Below are positions 43,902 to 53,251 of a DNA stretch of 64,000 bases, piece by piece. The stretch is from an uncultured Bacteroidales bacterium (GTDB lineage: Bacteria; Bacteroidota; Bacteroidia; Bacteroidales; F082). The notes under the pieces were generated by a model. That model saw only the letters and a list, made by a program, of their open reading frames with translations. It searched no databases and was not told the DNA's origin. The translations under genes were made by a program, and so were the position numbers. Location: the NCBI GenBank assembly GCA_947307415.1, contig CAMZJA010000008.1:1-64000 (forward strand), read 5' to 3'. Numbering within the stretch: the stretch's first letter is position 1; the number at the start of each line of letters is the position of its first letter.

Positions 43902-45773
43902 TTATTGTTCGTTTAAAATCTTAATCTTAGCCTCGAAGACCTTCACGTCGTTCTTCAACTTCGCGATCTTCTTCTCGTATTCAGCTTTCAGGAGATCCGA
44001 CTGCTTACTGTTGGCAAAGAATCCGATGTTGTTCTCCAATGTAGCAATCTCATCACGCAGTTTCTGAATCTTACCCTGGAGATTCATGCGCTCTCTTCTG
44101 ACTTTGTCGCGTGAATCAGGATCTTCTTTCAGACCTGAGATCATGTTGCGATACTCATTGGTAGTCAATTCGTTATCGTTGGCACGCATCTTGTCGAACA
44201 TGCCGTCAATGAGGCTACGATATTCATTTTGAATAGCGTCTTTCACCTTCATCGGAACGTGACCGATAGCCATCCATTCTCTCTGGAATCCGCGGATTGC
44301 CTCCATATTCTCGTTACGCTCCTTCTTCAACTCGTAAGCTTTAATGCGCTCGATGAGTTCCTGTTTTGCCTTGAGGTTAGCGTCCTCTTCGCCTTTAATT
44401 CCTGAGAAATGAGAAGATTTATTGCCGAAGAAGGCGTCGCAGGCGCTGCGGAAACGTTTCCAAATCTTGTCTGAATGACGTTTTGGCACCGGACCGATGG
44501 TCTTCCATTCTTCCTGCAGCTTCTTGATGCGGTCGGTGGTCTTCTTCCACTCTGTCGAATCGACGAGATTCTCAACTTCCACGCAGATTTGCAGCTTCTT
44601 GTTGTAGTTTTCCATCTGCTGCACCTTGAGCTTGCTGAAGAACTCCTTCTTCGCCTCGAAGAATGTATTCATTGAGCCTTTGAAACGGTTCCAAATCTCA
44701 TCGCTCTGTTTTTTGGCGACCGGACCGATTTCCTTCCACATCTTAAACAGATCGTTGACATCGTTCGACTTCTTCTGATATGCGTTGATGCTGTTAACCG
44801 GCTCATTTACAATCTCTTCCATCTTCACGCAGATAGCTTCTTTAGCATCAAAGTTGGCCTTCTGCTCTTCCTCGATCTTGGCGTAATGCTCGCGGCGAAT
44901 CTGGTTAACCTTGTCGGTAGTGTTCTTGAAACGCTCCCAGATCTCGTCTTTCTTATCCTGCGGCACCGGACCGATTTCCTTCCACTCGTCGTGATATTTC
45001 TGCAAAAGTTTAAATGCTTTTGTCAGTGATTTCTCAAGAAGCAGAAGTTCAGCCTTCTCGCAAAGCTCGATTTTCGCCTCGAGGTTCTTCTTGAGGTCAA
45101 GATCACGTAACTCTCTGTTAATCTTAACTTTATCGTAGAATTTCTCTATAAGGAAATGATATGTGTTCCAAATATTTGAAACCTCGTTTGCAGGCACCTG
45201 ACCGATTTCTTTCCATCTGTCCTGCAATGCGCGGAAGTCGTCGTAAGTCTTTTTCAGAGTCTCCTCAGAGTAGATCAAAGCCTTCAATTCCTCAATGATT
45301 CCAAGCTTTTTCTGAAGATTGTCGTTCTTCTGGCGTTCAAGTTCTTCTTTATATTTTTCCTTATTTACCTTGTAGATGTCGAAAGCTACTTTGAAACGCA
45401 CCTCGAGCGGGTCGTCTTTGTGCTCATAGCTCTCTTTATCGCCACCGTCAAGAATGAATTGCTCCATCTCCTGGTCACGGTCAATCTTATTGAGTCTCAA
45501 GAAGTTAGATTTTATAGCGACGACTTTGTCTTTGATCTTTGCGATGTCTGAGTCTTGGACTGTTTCTTCCAAGAGTTCAACGAGTTGGAGCTTGTTTAGA
45601 TTTGAAAAATCGAATTCCAGTTCCTCTTCTTCCTCGTTTTCGTCGGTTAAATCCAATTCATTTTCCTGTGAAATTTCTTCATTTACATCAATTTTCACAT
45701 TGATTTTTACAGAACCTGGCAAAATTGTCGGTTTGTTGAGTTTCTCAATTGTCTTGAGTTCGGTAGCGTTCAT
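43902..45773 (-). CDS. DUF349 repeat protein
   Basis: The 623-residue product is a chain of DUF349 helical repeats, each with a W-K-x-I-G-x-V/P core, for example LQDRWKEIGQVPANEVSNIW, EWKEIGPVPQDKKDEIWERF, MWKEIGPVAKKQSDEIWNRF and EWKTIGPVPKRHSDKIWKRF. The first 95 residues are acidic; the C-terminus is a coiled coil. It is a cytoplasmic protein widespread in Bacteroidota without a proven function. TATCTTTG at 45866-45873 (minus) is the likely promoter word. Confidence 0.9.
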   Translation of the reverse strand: MNATELKTIEKLNKPTILPGSVKINVKIDVNEEISQENELDLTDENEEEEELEFDFSNLNKLQLVELLEETVQDSDIAKIKDKVVAIKSNFLRLNKIDRDQEMEQFILDGGDKESYEHKDDPLEVRFKVAFDIYKVNKEKYKEELERQKNDNLQKKLGIIEELKALIYSEETLKKTYDDFRALQDRWKEIGQVPANEVSNIWNTYHFLIEKFYDKVKINRELRDLDLKKNLEAKIELCEKAELLLLEKSLTKAFKLLQKYHDEWKEIGPVPQDKKDEIWERFKNTTDKVNQIRREHYAKIEEEQKANFDAKEAICVKMEEIVNEPVNSINAYQKKSNDVNDLFKMWKEIGPVAKKQSDEIWNRFKGSMNTFFEAKKEFFSKLKVQQMENYNKKLQICVEVENLVDSTEWKKTTDRIKKLQEEWKTIGPVPKRHSDKIWKRFRSACDAFFGNKSSHFSGIKGEEDANLKAKQELIERIKAYELKKERNENMEAIRGFQREWMAIGHVPMKVKDAIQNEYRSLIDGMFDKMRANDNELTTNEYRNMISGLKEDPDSRDKVRRERMNLQGKIQKLRDEIATLENNIGFFANSKQSDLLKAEYEKKIAKLKNDVKVFEAKIKILNEQ

Positions 45774-45914
45774 CTTTTGATAAATGTTTGATAATCAATA
45801 ATTTAATTAAGTCGTTATCAGAATTTTGCTTTCACAAAACTCGATATTAGAGTAAAAATAGGCTGCAAAGATAATAATTTTCTCATGAAAATAAATTATT
45901 TTGAAAAAATTTTG

Positions 45915-45922
45915 TAAGTTTG
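45915..45922 (+). promoter_or_regulatory. -7 promoter element for the amgK-murU operon
   Basis: TAAGTTTG matches TAnnTTTG and lies 18 bases before the ATG at 45941. Confidence 0.5.
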
Positions 45923-45940
45923 TAACCTAAATTTTTGAGT

Positions 45941-47437
45941 ATGCTGACTTTGGAAGAGATTAAAAAAACGATTGCGGAACTCATTGAAAATCTTGGAGAA
46001 AAGGTTTTAGAGATTATGGCGATGCCGAGTTCGGGCTCGTCAAGGAAATATTTTCGTGTTAAAACCGACAAGCGATATCTGATTGGAGCGTATAATATCA
46101 ATATCGAGGAAAACGACGCTTTCTTCAGTTTTTCCAAGCATTTTCACGAATGCGGACTGCCTGTTCCGGAGATTTTGGCGATCTCTTCCGATAAGAATAT
46201 TTACATTCAGACTGATTTAGGCGATGTGACTTTGTTCCATCATGTTGAGAATTGCTTGAAAAGCGGCTATTTCGACCAAAACACCATCGATTTATACAAA
46301 AAAACGCTCGACAAACTCGTTGATTTTCAAATAATTGGACATCAAGGACTAGATTATTCGAAGGCATTCCCCACTCCGGCATTTGACGAGATGTCGATAA
46401 TGGAAGACTTGAATTATTTCAAATACTGTTTCTTGAAAGAACAGGAAGAGATTTCGTTCAACGAGACTCGCTTAGATACCGATTTTCAGCGACTTGCAAA
46501 ATACATTCTGGAAGCCCCGTCGGATTTCTTCATGTATCGTGATTTCCAGTCGAGGAACATCATGATTGTCGACAACGAGCCGTATTTTATTGATTATCAA
46601 GGTGGTAGAAAAGGACCATTGCAGTATGATGTGATTTCGCTGCTGTATCAGGTGAAAGCGAGGATTCCGGAGGATTTGAGAAAAGAATTGACTGAGTATT
46701 ATAAGCAGCAACTATCAATAAAAGCTTGTCATTCCGAGCGCAGCGAGGAATCTCATAATGCTCAGCAGTTACATATAAAATCATTTGATCAGTATTTCCC
46801 AGCTTTCGTGCTGCTTCGCCTACTTCAAGTGCTTGGAGCTTACGGCTTCAGAGGCTTGATACAGAAGAAGTTACACTTCATGCAGAGCATTCCGTATGCG
46901 ATAAAGGAATTGCTTAAAGTGGGCAAAAAATGGGAAATGCCATTCGCATTGCCAGAGTTGCAGTCAGTTATCGGACAATTGGAAATTGTACTTCCAAAAT
47001 ACGAAAGCGTTGAACCAGAACGACTTACGATAACAGTAAACAGCTTCTCATTCAAAAACGGCGGCGTTCCTTACGACAAGAGCGGCAATGGAGGCGGTTA
47101 TGTCTTCGACTGCAGGGCGTTGCCAAATCCCGGACGCTATGCCGAATTCAAGAAAAGCACCGGCGAAGACGCTGATGTGAAAGAGTTTTTGGACGACAAA
47201 CCTGATGTGCATTACTTCTTGCAAAACGTTCAAATGATTGTTTATCAATCGATTGACAACTACTTAGAACGCGGATTCAAGAACCTGCAAATCAATTTCG
47301 GATGCACTGGCGGACAGCATCGCTCGGTGTTTTTCGCACAAAGAATCGGTGAACTTATTCACGAAAACTATCCGATGGTGAACGTTGAAATCAACCATTT
47401 GGCACAACATATCTCTCACGTTTATGAAGCGAAATAG
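45941..47437 (+). CDS. amgK: AmgK-like anomeric sugar kinase fused to RapZ C-terminal domain, with in-frame repeat insertion
   Basis: I use the ATG at 45941 (498 residues). Residues about 1-335 form an aminoglycoside-phosphotransferase-type kinase: SSGSSRKYFRV loop, MYRDFQSRNIMI (catalytic H/D-N region) and FIDYQGGRKGPLQYD. Residues about 365-498 are the RapZ C-terminal domain (INFGCTGGQHRSVFFA, a phosphate-binding loop). AmgK phosphorylates anomeric MurNAc or GlcNAc in peptidoglycan recycling; the following MurU-like gene supports that role. At about residues 263-278 the peptide CHSERSEES is the translation of a palindromic repeat (46728-46773). Confidence 0.85.
   Translation: MLTLEEIKKTIAELIENLGEKVLEIMAMPSSGSSRKYFRVKTDKRYLIGAYNINIEENDAFFSFSKHFHECGLPVPEILAISSDKNIYIQTDLGDVTLFHHVENCLKSGYFDQNTIDLYKKTLDKLVDFQIIGHQGLDYSKAFPTPAFDEMSIMEDLNYFKYCFLKEQEEISFNETRLDTDFQRLAKYILEAPSDFFMYRDFQSRNIMIVDNEPYFIDYQGGRKGPLQYDVISLLYQVKARIPEDLRKELTEYYKQQLSIKACHSERSEESHNAQQLHIKSFDQYFPAFVLLRLLQVLGAYGFRGLIQKKLHFMQSIPYAIKELLKVGKKWEMPFALPELQSVIGQLEIVLPKYESVEPERLTITVNSFSFKNGGVPYDKSGNGGGYVFDCRALPNPGRYAEFKKSTGEDADVKEFLDDKPDVHYFLQNVQMIVYQSIDNYLERGFKNLQINFGCTGGQHRSVFFAQRIGELIHENYPMVNVEINHLAQHISHVYEAK
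46728..46773. repeat. GTCATTCCGA-family repeat inside the amgK-like gene
   Basis: GTCATTCCGAGCGCAGCGAG followed by GAATCTCATAATGCTCAGCAGTT matches the intergenic copy at 4621 in its first 26 bases and loosely beyond. It translates as CHSERSEESHNAQQ, a well-known signature of translated palindromic elements. Confidence 0.87.
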
Positions 47438-48194
47438 AAGAACGGCATTTATCCTCGCAGCAGGTCTGGGCACCCGATTGAAAGAGCTGACAGCTAACAC
47501 TCCAAAGGCTTTAGTATCAATCAATAACATGCCTTTACTTGAAGTGTTACTTAAAGAATTGATAAAGCAGGATTTCAATCATATTGTGGTGAATGTTCAT
47601 CATTTTGGAGAACAAATTATTCGGTTTTTGTCAGAAGGGGATTTCTCCACTTCGCTTCGCTCCGGTAGAAATGACAAATTGATTGAGATCGAAATCTCCG
47701 ATGAGCGGCCGCTTCTGATGGACACCGGCGGCGCTATTTTGCAGGCTCTGCCCTATTTCGCACAAAGCGAGGCGGTGCTGGTTCACAACGTGGATGTGCT
47801 CACAAATGTTGATTTGAAAGGCTTTTACAACGATTTCTGCAAAAGTGATGATGCTGCCTGGCTTCTAACTCAGGAACGCACCAGTAAACGCAAATTAGTG
47901 TTTGACACCGACAACAATTTCCTTGGTCGTTTTAATAACGAAACCAACGATTATGACGGCAACGGCGCATTGCCAAATGAGTGTAAATTATTGTCGTTCA
48001 GCGGTATACACATCTTTAAACCCGAATATTTCGAAAAATTTGAAGTAAAACCTTGTTACATTTTTGAACTTTATCAGAAAATCGCTGAAAATCACAGAGT
48101 TACATCAAAAGTTATACATCCTGAATATTGGTTCGATCTGGGCACACAGGAACAACTGAAAAACGCAGAAGAATGGCTTTCATCCAAAAGATAA
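47424..48194 (+). CDS. murU: MurU-like nucleotidyltransferase (MurNAc-1-phosphate uridylyltransferase), with in-frame repeat
   Basis: The ATG at 47424 lies 14 bases inside the kinase gene's end and gives 256 residues. The NTP-transferase motif AFILAAGLGTRLKELTANTPKAL is at the start, VHNVDVLTNVD holds the metal-site Asp near residue 118, and the C-terminal WFDLGTQEQLKNA is standard. MurU charges MurNAc-1-phosphate with UTP, the step after AmgK. Residues about 73-84 (DFSTSLRSGRND) come from a repeat copy (47640-47675) in a loop between the GEQI and IEISDE strands. Confidence 0.82.
   Translation: MKRNRRTAFILAAGLGTRLKELTANTPKALVSINNMPLLEVLLKELIKQDFNHIVVNVHHFGEQIIRFLSEGDFSTSLRSGRNDKLIEIEISDERPLLMDTGGAILQALPYFAQSEAVLVHNVDVLTNVDLKGFYNDFCKSDDAAWLLTQERTSKRKLVFDTDNNFLGRFNNETNDYDGNGALPNECKLLSFSGIHIFKPEYFEKFEVKPCYIFELYQKIAENHRVTSKVIHPEYWFDLGTQEQLKNAEEWLSSKR
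47640..47675. repeat. GTCATTTC-family repeat inside murU
   Basis: GATTTCTCCACTTCGCTTCG then CTCCGGTAGAAATGAC is the reverse-oriented unit; it lies in frame and encodes DFSTSLRSGRND. Confidence 0.82.
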
Positions 48195-50911
48195 GTGATT
48201 ATATTACAAGTCATTACGATTTGACGAAGGAAAACATCACAATTGTTTTCCCGAACAAACGTGCCGCTTTGCAGTTGAGAAACGAGCTCGCATCAACCAT
48301 AAAAACCAATTTCTGGGTTCCGCAAATAGTGTCGATCCAGCAGGCTATGGAAGAATGGAGCGGTCTGCAACTCATTGATAATATTGAAGTTATCTTTGAG
48401 ATTATCAAGATGAACCAGGAGTTCTTCCCCTACGCCGCACAAATGGCGAAGGATTTCGACGAAATCGACCAATATGATGTGGATGCGGCTAAACTTTTCG
48501 AGCATTTAAAGGATGCGAAAGAGATTGAGGAGTGGAATTTGAGCCTCGAAAACAGCGTGGAATCGAATTACCTGCGATTTTTCTCGTCACTTATCACCTA
48601 TTATAACAATTTAAAAGACGTCCTACAAAAGAACGGAACTGGCTATTACGGCTTGATTACCAAGAAGATAGCTCATTACGACGACGCGACTTTACAAAAA
48701 TGCATTAAAGGTCGTAAGATCATTTTCGCTGGTTTCAACGCTCTTACAACAACTGAAGAAAATATCATTGTGCGAATGGTAGAAAACGGTAACGCAGTGA
48801 TTTTGTGGGACTTAGACAGATATTATTTCGAAGACGAGAAACAAGAGGCCGGACTTTTCGCGAGAAAATTCTTCAAAAAACACCCGAATATTGAAAAAAG
48901 CTTTGTCGGAGAAGGCTTTGCACAGGCAAAAAAAATAAAAATCATCAGCGTTTCGGGCAATGCAGTGCAGACCAACGCGTTACAGCTTCAGTTGAGTCAA
49001 AATACTGATAATCAAAGAGATAAAGAAGTAATTGTGCTTGCCGATGAGTCGCTGCTGATACCTGTTTTGAATTCTATTCCGGAGTCATGCGGCAACATTC
49101 AAGTGACGATGGGTTATCCGTTTGATAAAACAACCACATATCACTTTGTGGATCAATTGTTTAGATATCAAAACGGTCTCTCCGACGACCCCAATAAAAT
49201 TTATCTCTGGACATTCCTTCGTTTCTGTAATTTAGACATTATAAAATTGATTTTCAAGGGCTTGGAATACAACAAACTGAATAGTTGGCTGATGGATATG
49301 GCGAAGAATTCGGTTTATTATTTCAAAAAAGCAGATTTAAAACAGTTTGAAGAACATAAGGAACTCTTTGATTTTCTGAATATTACGACTAAAAAATGGA
49401 AAGACGCAAAGGAATATTCAAGTTCGTTGAAGGAAATTTTGCACTCATTCGCTTTAAAGCTTGGGATCAATAATGATTTTGTAAAAAATCAGATCAGTGT
49501 GGCGGGAAGGATTGTGAATAGGCTGGAATTGCTGCTTAACAAATATTCAGAGTACATTCAAATCATTGATTTACAAATGCTTTACGCACAGGTGGCAAGT
49601 CAGATGTCGATTGATTATAAAAAAGACACGACTGAAGGTTTGCAAATCATGGGACTGCTCGAAACGCGAAATTTGGATTTCGACACAATACATTTTTTAA
49701 GTGTGAATGAAGGCGTTTTGCCACAAAACAAAAGCAATAACAGCTTGATTCCGTACGACTTACGCAAAGCATACGACTTGCCGACCTACAGTCAGCAGCA
49801 GGCGGTTTACTCGTACCACTTCTATAGGCTGTTGCAAAATGCCAAACATATCAATTTGTATTACAACAACTTAGCTGACTCAGCAGGATCAGGCATGGGT
49901 GAGCCGAGTCGTTTCGTGAGACAATTGGAATACGAATACGCGAAAGGTAACGCCAAGGTAAAGCTTGAGCATTTGCAGTATAAGTCGCCGTCGATCAATG
50001 AGAAACAGAGTAAGATTGAGGTGGCGAAGACAGACGAGATATTGAATAAAATCCAGAAGCTCTCTCCCACTTCAATTGGCGTTTACGTGAGATGTCCGTT
50101 GCAGTATTATTGGAAAAACATTGAAAAAATCGAGGATAAAGCGCCGGATGAGGAGATTCAGGTGAATGTCGTCGGCAGCATTATCCACGCCACGCTTGAC
50201 AATTTCTATAAATTGTTCGGTCATGAAATGATTTCGCTCAAACTTTTCGACAAAATGTTTAAAAAACATTTCATAGATTGTTACAATAAATCATTGATTG
50301 ACAACGGCTTTGCCAATGGATTGCCTGACACTGGTTTCAACTATCTAAACAAGACAGTGATCAATAACATGCTCGAGAATTTCATCAAGTATGAGCGAAA
50401 ATTTTTGGAAGAAAACAAGCAATTAGCGATAATTGATACAGAAAAAGAGCTTGAGAAACATATTGATATTCAAGGACATAAAGTAAGACTGCACGGTTTT
50501 GCAGACAGAATCGACAAGGTTGGCGATGAGATTAGAATTATTGATTATAAAACGGGTAAGGTGAATCCTTACGATGTGAAAATCAATGATAAAGTGGTTG
50601 GAATAACGTCGATGGCTGAGAAGGCGATACAGCTGTTGATGTATAAATACCTTTATTTATCAGAGCACTCAGATAGTTCTGAACAGCTCATAAAACCTGG
50701 AATTATCGGTTTCCAAAAGCTTAGTCACGGAGTTTATAATTTGGAAATCAACGAATTACATGATTTAAGTAAGTCGTTTAAAGATACTTGCGACAAGTAC
50801 TTCAACGAGTTTTTGGAAGCACTTTTCAACAAAGCCATTCCGTTTACGCAAACTGATGAGGTTAAAAACTGCAGTTTCTGCGATTTCAAAAACATCTGTA
50901 AACGCGGATAA
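48173..50911 (+). CDS. AddB-like PD-(D/E)XK nuclease family protein
   Basis: The start at 48173 overlaps murU by 22 bases; the product has 912 residues. Its N-terminus IVFPNKRAALQLRNEL is the degenerate helicase-like start of AddB proteins, and GLLETRNLDFDTIHFLSVNEG resembles helicase motif V/VI. The C-terminal nuclease shows VGSIIHATLD, RLHGFADRID, IRIIDYKTGKV (D...DYK core) near residue 795 and a terminal cysteine cluster CSFCDFKNIC that would hold an iron-sulfur cluster with an upstream Cys. No AddA partner is in the window. A role in double-strand break repair is inferred. Confidence 0.87.
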   Translation: MAFIQKISDYITSHYDLTKENITIVFPNKRAALQLRNELASTIKTNFWVPQIVSIQQAMEEWSGLQLIDNIEVIFEIIKMNQEFFPYAAQMAKDFDEIDQYDVDAAKLFEHLKDAKEIEEWNLSLENSVESNYLRFFSSLITYYNNLKDVLQKNGTGYYGLITKKIAHYDDATLQKCIKGRKIIFAGFNALTTTEENIIVRMVENGNAVILWDLDRYYFEDEKQEAGLFARKFFKKHPNIEKSFVGEGFAQAKKIKIISVSGNAVQTNALQLQLSQNTDNQRDKEVIVLADESLLIPVLNSIPESCGNIQVTMGYPFDKTTTYHFVDQLFRYQNGLSDDPNKIYLWTFLRFCNLDIIKLIFKGLEYNKLNSWLMDMAKNSVYYFKKADLKQFEEHKELFDFLNITTKKWKDAKEYSSSLKEILHSFALKLGINNDFVKNQISVAGRIVNRLELLLNKYSEYIQIIDLQMLYAQVASQMSIDYKKDTTEGLQIMGLLETRNLDFDTIHFLSVNEGVLPQNKSNNSLIPYDLRKAYDLPTYSQQQAVYSYHFYRLLQNAKHINLYYNNLADSAGSGMGEPSRFVRQLEYEYAKGNAKVKLEHLQYKSPSINEKQSKIEVAKTDEILNKIQKLSPTSIGVYVRCPLQYYWKNIEKIEDKAPDEEIQVNVVGSIIHATLDNFYKLFGHEMISLKLFDKMFKKHFIDCYNKSLIDNGFANGLPDTGFNYLNKTVINNMLENFIKYERKFLEENKQLAIIDTEKELEKHIDIQGHKVRLHGFADRIDKVGDEIRIIDYKTGKVNPYDVKINDKVVGITSMAEKAIQLLMYKYLYLSEHSDSSEQLIKPGIIGFQKLSHGVYNLEINELHDLSKSFKDTCDKYFNEFLEALFNKAIPFTQTDEVKNCSFCDFKNICKRG

Positions 50912-51946
50912 TCACTTGAAAATCAAGTCGATATAAACTGGCAGGTGGTCGCTGTAGCCACCAAAATATTTCGGTCCCACATAAGTTCGGAACAGTTTCA
51001 CGCCACCGAACGACTCGTCTTTTTCGAAAAGGAAATCATCATGAAAAATTGTGGCGCTATTTTTCTTGTATAACAAGCCTTTATCATTGTCAATCAATGA
51101 ATTACCAACGATTATCTGATCAAAGATTTGCCATGTGAATTGGTGCTTGAGGGTTCCTTCGAAACCAAGATTTTTGCCGTTGGTGAATAAATTTACCAAA
51201 ACGTCATCATCACACAGAATATCGTGAATGCTTGGATCGTCAGGAGTGTCGTTGAAATCGCCCATGATGATGATTTTGGCTGTGGATTGATTCAATTGAA
51301 ATAACGAATCCACCTTGTGTTTCAATGTGTTAGCTGCAAGAGCGCGCAATTTGATCGTCTCACGTTCACCGCCATAACGAGATGGCCAATGGTTAACAAA
51401 GACATGAAGAGTATCTCCTCGCCTGTCATAAAATTTGACGTAAAGGATATCACGAGTCTTGTAGTTTTTGTTTTTTGGATTTTTAACCTTAATTGGTTCA
51501 GTATAAATAAGTTGCAGCTTATCGATACAATAAGCCATAGCCACGTCAATGCCGCGTTTGTCGTCACCTTCGTAGTGAATGATACGGTAATTATGCGTTT
51601 TCAGCGGTGTTTGGTTGAACAACGAATTCAGAACATATTGATTTTCAATCTCAGCGATGCCAAGGATTGACAGCGGTTCGTTTTCGGAAATAGCCAAAAT
51701 TGCTTTGTAAAGATTATTACGTTTCTTGTAGAAACGCGCTTTGGTCCAGTGTTGACTGCCATTTTCAGTAAATTCGTTGTAAACACGGGTAGAATCGACG
51801 AACGGATCGAAAAAGTTTTCGAAATTCCAAAACGCCACACGGAGTCCATCACTCTCCTGCCCCATCGCAGCGGAAGAGTTAACTATCTGAAAACCAATGG
51901 TTAAACAGAAAAACAGAGGGATACTAATTTTAGATACAGGCCTCAT
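50912..51946 (-). CDS. exported endonuclease/exonuclease/phosphatase (EEP) family protein
   Basis: The 344-residue product has an N-terminal hydrophobic signal (IPLFFCLTIGFQIV) and the EEP fold: RVAFWNFENFFD, ILGIAEIENQYVL (metal Glu), VFVNHWPSRYGG, IIMGDFNDTPDDPS and the final GYSDHLPVYIDLIF with the catalytic SDH. It is probably a periplasmic or secreted nuclease or phosphodiesterase. A TATCTTTG promoter word lies at 51968-51975 (minus). Confidence 0.88.
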   Translation of the reverse strand: MRPVSKISIPLFFCLTIGFQIVNSSAAMGQESDGLRVAFWNFENFFDPFVDSTRVYNEFTENGSQHWTKARFYKKRNNLYKAILAISENEPLSILGIAEIENQYVLNSLFNQTPLKTHNYRIIHYEGDDKRGIDVAMAYCIDKLQLIYTEPIKVKNPKNKNYKTRDILYVKFYDRRGDTLHVFVNHWPSRYGGERETIKLRALAANTLKHKVDSLFQLNQSTAKIIIMGDFNDTPDDPSIHDILCDDDVLVNLFTNGKNLGFEGTLKHQFTWQIFDQIIVGNSLIDNDKGLLYKKNSATIFHDDFLFEKDESFGGVKLFRTYVGPKYFGGYSDHLPVYIDLIFK

Positions 51947-51982
51947 ATTTTTTAATTTTTAGACATGCAAAGATACAAATTA

Positions 51983-52015
51983 TTTTGACATTATCAGAGA
52001 TTTTTTATATTTTTG
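51983..52015 (+). promoter_or_regulatory. promoter of the thioredoxin-like gene
   Basis: TTTTG at 51983-51987 and TATTTTTG at 52008-52015 are 20 bases apart; the ATG follows at 52039. It is divergent from the EEP gene promoter. Confidence 0.6.
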
Positions 52016-52038
52016 CAGATTAAATTATCTAATTTAGG

Positions 52039-53250
52039 ATGAAAAGGCTTTTGAAAACATATAAGTTTGCCATCTGTTTGTTTTTAACGATTATGCCGAT
52101 GATGGCTTTCGCACAAGTCAACATCATTGTCAACATTGATAATCAACAAGATAGCGTTTACTACCTTTATAAATATAGAGGTGCCAAGACAGCTATTTTC
52201 GATACGGCCTATTGCAAAAACGGCATAGCTTGGTTTCATAACAAAAAGTCATATCCGGAAGGAATTTACGTTTTAACGAATGAAAGCAGGATTCCTCTGA
52301 CTGAGATTTTGATTGGTAAAGATCAGAAATTTTCATTGAGAATCAAAGACTTGAATGATTTAAATTCAGCCAAGGTGAAAGGTGCCAAAGAAACAGATAT
52401 CTATTTCAAACTCATGGCGAAGCTGAATCGTATGGAATTGAATATCAGTGCTTTAGAAAATGAGAAAGGATATTATCCAGATAATGTGAGAAAAATCGAC
52501 TCATTGAAAAAAGATCTTGCGCAGTTTGAAGAGTCATTGAAAATCAAGAAGAAAGACGCTTTTATAAATCTCTTCATCAATTCGCTGAAGCGTCACGGAT
52601 TGGAAGATTATTGGGATGATTTTCAGCTTGATGACGAGAGAATTCTGACTTATCCGTTGATTGACAATAAGTTGGATACATATTTCAACAATCTGTCGCC
52701 TGATGCGACAATTATAAACTCTGAAATCGACAAACTTATAGCAAAAACTGGCGATTGTGTTGAGACGCGTGATTATCTGATTTGGTATTTTTACAGAAAA
52801 TATTATTCGCCGGATTACATGAATTTAGACGACATTTACATCCATCTTGTTGACGATTATTTCTTGAAAATAGAGATGGAAAATGTGTCGGAAAGCATAG
52901 TGAATCTGATGGCTGAGCGAGCCCATTATCTTGAAAATCTGAAATTAGGAGCGAGAATTCCTGAGATTGGGAATATATATCACATTGAGTCACAATATAT
53001 TGCATTGGTTTTTTATGACCAGACATGTCAGAAATGCGCGCAGGAAGGACGTATTTTGGAGGAGATCAGGGCGCGGCATCCTGAGATGACTATTTTTCCT
53101 GTGGAAATTCATTCAGTAGTAAAGGAAAATTTAATATCTTTGTACGATATTCAAACCACACCGATGATTTATCTTCTCGACAAAAACAAGAAAATCATCG
53201 CAAAACGCATGAAGGCGGGACAAGTGGAACAATATTTAGATATGGATTGA
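52039..53250 (+). CDS. exported thioredoxin-fold protein (DUF5106-like)
   Basis: The 403-residue product has a signal peptide (KFAICLFLTIMPMMAFAQ), an N-terminal beta domain resembling the DUF4369 sensor-like part, a helical middle (about 110-300) of the DUF5106 type, and a C-terminal thioredoxin fold with TCQKCAQEG (CxxC) near residue 334 and the cis-Pro loop TTPMIYLLD near 372. It probably acts in the periplasm in thiol exchange. The DUF names are my best match and less certain than the thioredoxin call. It ends one base before mnmE. Confidence 0.75.
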   Translation: MKRLLKTYKFAICLFLTIMPMMAFAQVNIIVNIDNQQDSVYYLYKYRGAKTAIFDTAYCKNGIAWFHNKKSYPEGIYVLTNESRIPLTEILIGKDQKFSLRIKDLNDLNSAKVKGAKETDIYFKLMAKLNRMELNISALENEKGYYPDNVRKIDSLKKDLAQFEESLKIKKKDAFINLFINSLKRHGLEDYWDDFQLDDERILTYPLIDNKLDTYFNNLSPDATIINSEIDKLIAKTGDCVETRDYLIWYFYRKYYSPDYMNLDDIYIHLVDDYFLKIEMENVSESIVNLMAERAHYLENLKLGARIPEIGNIYHIESQYIALVFYDQTCQKCAQEGRILEEIRARHPEMTIFPVEIHSVVKENLISLYDIQTTPMIYLLDKNKKIIAKRMKAGQVEQYLDMD

Positions 53251-53251
53251 C

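Noticed and set aside
43902-45773. Repeated WKEIGPVP units considered as a DNA repeat array
   Set aside because: They are protein-level DUF349 repeats with diverged DNA, not a nucleotide repeat or CRISPR.
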